Source: Telopea speciosissima
Taxonomy: Eukaryota; Streptophyta; Magnoliopsida; Proteales; Proteaceae
NCBI RefSeq assembly: GCF_018873765.1
Contig: NC_057924.1
Span: 16,269,001-16,333,000, forward strand
DNA: 64,000 nt
Direction of reading: 5' to 3'
The position numbers were made by a program, and so were the translations under genes. Within the stretch, counting starts at the first letter, position 1; every line of letters starts with the position of its first letter. Shown here piece by piece: positions 57,594 to 64,000 of this stretch. The notes below the pieces were generated by a model. It was given only the letters and a program-made list of their open reading frames with translations, was not told the DNA's origin and made no database searches.

Positions 57594-58075
57594 TACCTTT
57601 GTTTAACCTGCAACAAGAAGGAAAAAAAAAAAAGAGAGAAAAGAAAGAAGAAAAAGAAAAAGGAAAACAAAGAAGATAAGAGATAGCGTTAACAATGGAT
57701 GAATAGAAACAAGACAGAATGGAAAAATAAGGATTAGCAGCCAGGCCACTGGTTATGCATCCTCGTAGCACACCAATTTCCCTCTCTTTATCTGTCTCTC
57801 TAGTCTCTCGGTCTCTCCCCGTCTCTCGATCAAGTAAGGCGGGGCAGTTGAAAGAGTTATTTGTAATTCTTGTAGACGGCATTGCCAAAGGAAGACGTTT
57901 AGCACTTCGCGAATAGCCACATGGCAAGATAGAAGTGGCTACATAACTTAAGGGCCCGTTTGTTTGCCAGAAAAATATGGGATGGACAAAAACGGGTGCG
58001 ATACTGGGTAGTTTTCCATAAAAATTCTAAAACAATAGCTTTTTCGACAAAGGCAACATCTCATAGCAGCAATGC
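57594..58075. promoter_or_regulatory. 5' UTR and promoter region of the RS-rich gene
   Basis: On the minus strand, pyrimidine-rich tracts (TCTCTC near 57780-57830 on plus) lie about 200-240 bp upstream of the ATG, which is common in plant core promoters. No TATA box was fixed. GGGCCCGTTTGTTTG at about 57953 looks like one end of a Harbinger-type MITE without a partner. Confidence 0.3.
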
Positions 58076-58236
58076 TAAATAATTATCACCTCCAATTCGC
58101 GGGCACCTCCAATTCTTCCAATTCCTCTAATAGGGGGGAGTGAACCTCCACCGTGGGCAGTGTTTTCGGGCAGGGGGTAGGGTGGTCATTTCTACCCCCA
58201 TGTGAGGAATTTGAGGAATTGGAGGGGATAAGGATT
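58076..58236. mobile_element. Mutator-like MITE with exact 9-bp duplication
   Basis: Exact CAGCAATGC lies at 58067-58075 and 58237-58245. The inverted ends include ATTATCACCTCCAATTC and GAATTGGAGGGGATAA. The middle contains GGGTAGGGTGGTCATTTC as in the element at 48251-48431, so the two are one family. Confidence 0.85.
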
Positions 58237-58618
58237 CAGCAATGCGAGACTTTAGTACCGACTAGGGATAACAAGAAGATGCTTCTAAGGCACATTCAAT
58301 TTAACTAAGCAAGTTGCTTGGTGTTAAAAAAGCAACTTAGTGCGAGTAAGCAATACCAGCAAACAGATCTCCAAACAGCTGTGAAGAAGCTATGGAAACT
58401 GAAGTTACCCCTTCGGTCTGAAATCAACCATCTCTCTCTCTCTCTCTCTCTAGCATAGTAACTAAGTAACATGTACATTGGTTTTATCGTTTGAGAACAG
58501 AACTCACATCCTCTGTTTTCGGGTTTCAACGTTTATCGACCAACCAAGCCTGAATCAACCTTCAATCAATCATGTTTCGAGCTTGGAATCTGGATGAGTG
58601 GGTAGTATTGGAGCTCAT

Positions 58619-59058
58619 GTGATTCACATTTATCACATTTCTCACATGTGATAATACAGCTGCATAGATTGATTGCCTCCTGATTTCATTCTTTCATTCT
58701 TTCCTTATACATTTTATTTTATATTCTTTCCTTGTATATATAATTGTCTTTCCATTCTTTTCCTTCTCCAAAGTTGTATAAATATAACCTCATATCAATG
58801 GAATAAGCAAGCTATTTCCACAATTTGATTGCATTCTTAACGATGCGATTCACATTTCTCACATGTGATAATACAGCTGCATAGATTGATTGCCTCCTAA
58901 TTTCATTCTTTCATTCTTTCCTTGTACATTTTATTTTATATTCTTTCCTTGTATATACAATTGTCTTTCCATTCTTTTCCTTCTCCAAAGTTGTATAAAT
59001 GTAACCTCATATCAATGGAATAAGCAAGCTATTTCCACAATTTGATTGCATTCTTAAC
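58619..59058 (+). repeat. Copia 5' LTR with a 217-bp internal duplication
   Basis: The segment CTCACATGTGATAATACAGC and everything to ATTGCATTCTTAAC occurs twice, at 58641 and 58858. The second copy is followed by A and then the primer site, giving a TG...CA LTR of about 440 bp. The two halves differ at only a few positions. Confidence 0.8.
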
Positions 59059-62000
59059 ATGGTATTCCTAAATTGTTCCTACCAAATACCGATTTTTTTT
59101 CCTCCACCTTCTTCACCCAATCGTTTCCATGGATGCTGCTGAAGCTGTTGCCCAGGCTGCCACCCAAGCTGCCCATCCGGCTGCTGCCCCTTTGATCATT
59201 TCTGATTTGGATGGGTCCTCCCCATTCTTCATTCACCACTCTGACAACCCCGGTGTTGTGCTGGTCACTCAACCCCTCAAGGGCGATAATTACCCCACTT
59301 GGAGCGGCGCCATTAGCATGGCTCTCGAGGCCAAGCATAAACTGGGATTCATTGATGGCTCCATCCCTCAACCCGAGGCCACCTCCCCTAAGCTTCTCAA
59401 CTGGAAGCGTTGCAACAGTATGGTCCTTTCCTGGGTTGCTAATTCTCTCGGCACTGACATTGTCCACAGGGTGCTATATGCTTCCTCTGCTCATGAGGTT
59501 TGGGTTGATCTTCATGATCGTTTCTCTAAAAAAAAAAATGCTCCACGCATCTTTGAGATTCGTCGTGCGATTTCCAACCATCGCCAGGGCACGTCTTCCT
59601 TGGCTAATTATTACACCCTTCTCAAGGGTTTTTGGGACGAACTTGTGTCCTAGGTTTCCTACCCGGCTTGCACCTGTGGTGTTCTTCAACACCATTCTGA
59701 TCTACTTCAACATGATCGATTGCTTGAGCTTGTAATGGGTCTCACGACTCATATTCTTCAATCCGCAGCTAGTTACTATTGATGGACCATTTGCCTTCCA
59801 TCAATGGTGCCTATTCACTACTTCTACAAGAAGAACGTCAGCGCTCCGTCCTTCTTCCCCGGAGCCCTCTCTCACCCAATCGGCCCTTGCTGCATATGGC
59901 TGCCCACCTCCAAATTTGGACCCCTAAACCACATTATCATTGTGATTTTTGTGGTCTTGATGGTCACCTTGAATCCCAATGTTTCAAGAAACACGGGTAT
60001 CCCTCAAAGACCCCTTCCAAAGCTCCCGCTCCTGCTTCATCATCACCCCCAGTTCGGTCTCTGGCGGCCTCAGTGGTGGACCCCCTGCTGTTCCTGCGCA
60101 TACCTGCACCACTGAGCAATACAATCAGCTCATTTCCCTCCTCCAATCGGGTAATATGACTCCCTTGGCCAATGCCGCAGGTAACATTCCCAACCCCACT
60201 ATTTAGGTCATTGATTCTGGCGCCACCCATCATATGGCATCTGATTTTTCCCTTTTTCAGTCCCACACCCTTAAACCTTATTCATCTCCCATTATTTTAC
60301 CCACTGGGCATCGTGCTTCAGTAACCCATATTGGGACCTGCATCCCAGTCCCCACCTTGCCATTACATGATGTTTTTTTTTGTTCCCTCTTTCAATTTTA
60401 ATCTTATTTCTGTTAAACAACTTGTTCAATCACTTAATTGTTCCGTCATATTTACTCCTACCCATTATTTTTTTCAGGACCTACAAACGAAGGAGACGAT
60501 TGGACTGGGTAAGGCTCAAGGAGGTCTATACATATTGGATGACGTAAAATCCCCACCCCTTGCGGCTTTCACTACTTCCCCAACCCTTGGCCTTTGGCAT
60601 TACCGCCTTGGGCACCCCTCCAATAAAGTTTTTTTTTCCTTCAAATAAAATTAAACCTACTATTTCCATGTCCAATTAACATAATTGTCCCATTTGACCC
60701 TTAGCTAAAGAAACCCGTTTACCTTTTCCCTCTAGTGTGATCTCCATGACTCATTGTTTTGACTTAATACATTCTGACATTTGGGGACCCTATTTTGTCC
60801 CCGCTCTTTGTGGTGCACGTTTTTTTCTCACTATTGTTGATGATTTCTCTAGATGCACTTGGATTTATTTACTAAATCACAAGTCCGATGCTTGGTCCCA
60901 GTTGCAGAATTTTTTCTCTATGGTACAGACCAAATTTGGATGCCAAATCAAACAAATTCGTTCCGACAATGGTCGTGAATTTTGTAATCATGCCTCCAAA
61001 GACTTTTTCAACACACATGGAGTTATCCATCAACATAGTTGCATTGACACCCCCCAACAAAATGGGGTTGTTGAAAGAAAACACCGCCATCTCAGAATGT
61101 TGCTAGAGCCCTCTCCTTTCAAGCTCACATACCACAGGAATTTTGGGGTGAATGTATTCTTACAGCCACCCATCTCATTAATCGGTTACCCACTAAAGTT
61201 TTGAACCACCGCTCACCCCTTCAGGTTCTCACCAACAAACCCCCCTTTATCATCATCTCTGCACATTTGGTTGTCTTTGCTATCGCCATAATCACAATTC
61301 CATCAAACATAAATTTGATCCCCGTGCTTCACCAGGCGTTTTTGTTGGTTATCCCTATGCTTAGAAGGGCTACAAGGTCTATGACCTAGCCACTTGCAAA
61401 AAAAATTTCAGTCGTGAGGTCACATTTCATGAAACCATTTTCCTCCTGACCATCAAAGCCTTCCCCTCCCTGTTATGGACTCCATCCCTGATCACCCACC
61501 TCTCTCACCTCCACCGGCCCAGGCCATCCCCATTCCCTTAAATCCCCAACCCGATCCCAATGAACCCGCCCCCAATGCACCCGATCCCAATGACCCGAAT
61601 CCCCATGAACCCATAACACCCAAACCCATAACACCCTATCATTCCCCTCAGACGCTCCCTAAGAACCCCCCAACAGCCCTTGCATCTCAAGGACTTCCAT
61701 TGCTCGGTCGCTACCCAGCCATCATTTTCTTCCGCTGCAGGTACTCTCTCTCCAAAGGTCTCTCCTGTTTCTTATCATATGCTCTCACCATCTCATTTTC
61801 AGTTTATCAGGCCCCTCTCTGCCATCAAGGAGCCCACTAGTTTTTCAAAGGCTTCTCTATCTCCATATTGGGAGGCTATGCAGGCTGAGATCCAGGCTCT
61901 TGAACTTAATAATACTTGGACTCTGGTTCCCTTACCCTCTCATACTAAACCTATCGGTTGCAAATGGGTCTACAAAATTAAGAGAAAGACTGACGGTACC

Positions 62001-63341
62001 ATCGAGTGTTACAAAACCTGCTTGGTCACCAAGGGTTACACGCAAACTGAGGGCATTGATTACCATGAAACTTTCACCCCAGTTATGAAATTAGTCATTG
62101 TTCGCACCTTACTTGCTATTGCGGCTGTCCAACAGCGGCCCCTTTCCCATCTTGACGTACAAAACTCCTTTTTACATGGTGATCTCGACGAGGAAGTTTA
62201 TATGCATCTTCCACCAGGTTACCAAGGATAGGGGGAGAATGTTGTTTGTCGCCTCAATCGCTCTTTGTATGCTCTCAAACAGGCTTCCCGCTAATGGTTC
62301 ACCAAGCTCTCCACAGCCCTTCTCCGTCTTGATTTTACTCAATCCAAGGTTGATTATTCCTTATTCTTCAAGGGTCATGATGCCTCTGCCATCTATATTT
62401 TAAGGTATGTCGATGATATCCTTATCACAGGTCTGGACTTCACTGCTATTACAACCCTAAAAATGACCTTGCATCAGCAATTTTGCCTCAAGGATCTCGG
62501 CCCGCTTAAGTACTTTCTTGGTCTTGAAGTGGCTCGGTCCCATCATAGAATCTTTCTAAATCAGTGGCAATATGCTTTGGACAGTATTTCGGACATGAAT
62601 TTTTCTAGGCCACATACTACAACCTTTCTTATGGAACAACACCTTAAATTATCCCTCTCCGAGGGTGATTTACTGGATGATGTTGATTCTTATTGCCGCC
62701 TGATTGGCCAGCTTATTTATCTCACCATTACTCGGTCTGATATTGTGCATACTGTTACCCTCCTTAGCCAATTCATGCACCAGCCACGATAGCCCCACAT
62801 GGATGCGGCAACTTGCCTTCTTCATTATTTACACAGCACCGTCGAGCAGGGCATCTTGCTCTCCTCTTCTAGCGCCCCCACTTTACGTGCTTATTGTGAT
62901 TCAGGCTGGGTCAGTTGCCCTATTACCAGACGATCCACTAGTGGCTATTGCATCTTTCTTGGTTCAAGTCCGATCTCTTGGAAATCCAAGAAACAACATA
63001 CTGTATCCCGCTCCTCCGCTGAGGCCGAGTATCATTCCATGGTTGTCCCCACTTGTGAGCTTATTTGGTTGACTACCTTACTCTAGGACTTGGGGATCAC
63101 ACGGACCCAACCCATTTCTCTATACTGTGATAACCAAGCCGCACTCCATATTGTAGCCGACCCTGTGTTCCATGAGCGAACCAAACACATTGAGATCGAC
63201 TGCCACATTGTTTGCGACCACATTAACAATGGTCTTCTTCGTCCGACATATGTACCCAGTTCTAATCAAGTTGCAGATATATTCACTAAAGCTGTTATAC
63301 CCGTACCCCGGGATATAATTAAATATCATTTCTTCTCGTGA
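58619..63341 (+). mobile_element. Ty1/copia retrotransposon, decayed, 3' LTR not seen
   Basis: The 5' LTR is 58619-59058, followed by TGGTATTCC at about 59060, a mutated tRNA-Met primer site. Gag starts MDAAEAVAQAATQAAHP at 59129 and includes LKGDNYPTWSGAISMALEAK (a UBN2-type gag). Further on are the knuckle (CDFCGLDGHLESQCFKKHGY near 59940), a protease trace (VIDSGATHHMAS near 60210), the integrase (HLGHPS-like RLGHPS near 60606; VDDFSRCTWIYLL near 60837), reverse transcriptase (GCKWVYKIKRKTDGTIECYK near 61959; LDVQNSFLHGDLDEEVYM near 62152; YVDDILITG near 62407) and RNase H ([20 protein letters not shown] near 63126). Stops and frameshifts occur throughout, for example near 59651, 60207, 62229, 62292 and 63086. 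Confidence 0.92.
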
Positions 63342-64000
63342 CGTGTAGATACCGCTGCCATGTATCTTTGGTGACTGTTCTCCATGATGGTCAAACCTAG
63401 CTACAAAATCGTTGACCACAACACGGGATTGCTGTGGAGGAAAGATTCCTCAACCGCCGATGGGAAAGTTCGTTGACGGCGACTTCGTCGACTACCCTCA
63501 AGTACCAGCCCGGGAAGCGAGGAGTTCGAGGAGAGAGCATCCTGGACCGTCACCTTTGGATATTTCGTTCGGTGATGAGCTTAGCGTTGCGTAGTGAAGG
63601 CTGTTCGGGGTCATGGGTAATAAACCATGACGGGGGAAAAGTAAGTTCTAGCCTCAAGTCTTATTAATTATTCTTCCCTTGGTAACCTCGAAGTGCGGGT
63701 CCGGGCTTGAACCGCTGAGCTATTTCATGAGAGAAGGGAATAATTTAAGTTCGGGTCCGCGTACCTTTAGGAAGAACATTGGGGACTTATACCCATCTCT
63801 TATGAGCCCATCTAAGAATGGGCATTTCCTAATTAAGGTTGTGGGCAGGCCCACTTAACCTATTGGCCCAATGGTGGGTTATTCCATCCACTTACCCACA
63901 TAGGACTAATGGGTTGACCCATTAGGCCTCATGACCCATTTGACTTGAGGTACCCCAAATACCCATTTATTATAAAAGAGAGAGGAGGGGGGAGAGAACA
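63342..64000. other. Unassigned; possible start of another retroelement or a promoter
   Basis: The expected 3' LTR of the copia element (matching 58619-59058) is not here. The sequence instead has AAACCATGACGGGGGAAAAGTAAG near 63623 and later short GGCCCA/TGGGCC-type words (63850-63940), ending with a TATAAAAGAGAGAGG element at about 63971-63987. This could be an LTR or core promoter whose transcript lies outside the window. Confidence 0.35.

Overview
This is repeat-rich plant nuclear DNA. The genes have GT-AG introns and angiosperm-type protein families (a plant MAP4K-like kinase, a PRA1 protein, a VQ protein). The transposons are plant classes: Ty1/copia, Ty3/gypsy, Au SINE, RTE and L1-like LINEs, MITEs. 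Expanded introns would fit an early-diverging eudicot or magnoliid, but the sequence alone does not fix the species.

Four genes look intact where visible. (1) A STE20-type MAP4K kinase lies on + from 10994 to 21455. Sixteen exons are visible; the first ~100 codons are absent and probably lie left of the window across an intron longer than 10.9 kb. (2) A PRA1-family gene (PRA1H type) lies on - from 39176 to 25941. It has four exons, and its second intron is 12.3 kb and packed with nested transposons. (3) A single-exon VQ-motif gene lies on + at 43952-44335. (4) An RS-rich nuclear protein gene of three exons and 654 aa lies on - from 57593 to 55251. A fifth gene on - (53447 to about 51.8 kb) has apparent single-base frame breaks.

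Layout: 1-3.6 kb is a decayed copia element with two different LTRs in tandem. 3.6-10.9 kb holds small transposons, a hAT BED-finger relic and a DHHC palmitoyltransferase pseudo-exon. 11-21.5 kb is the kinase, with SINE, LINE and nested hAT-like insertions in its introns. 21.5-25.9 kb is intergenic, with a LINE, a plastid-like trnC relic and MITEs. 25.9-39.2 kb is PRA1H, whose intron carries a SINE, a TRIM-like tandem and a gypsy element that has itself been invaded by a solo LTR and by two nested hAT-like elements. 39.2-49.4 kb is mostly repeats around the VQ gene. 49.5-51.2 kb is a long-TIR element carrying a broken zinc finger-homeodomain gene. 58.6-63.3 kb is a second decayed copia element.

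The most notable pattern is a set of eleven elements whose ends resemble 5'-CA(T/A)RGTT and which sit between 8-bp target duplications (four exact, seven matching 7 of 8). Their interiors are built from short self-complementary words (GGCG/CGCC, TTTCGA/TCTCG, GTATCGATAC, GGATCGGATC). They look like one hAT-like non-autonomous superfamily with several interiors. This was worked out by eye, without a search.
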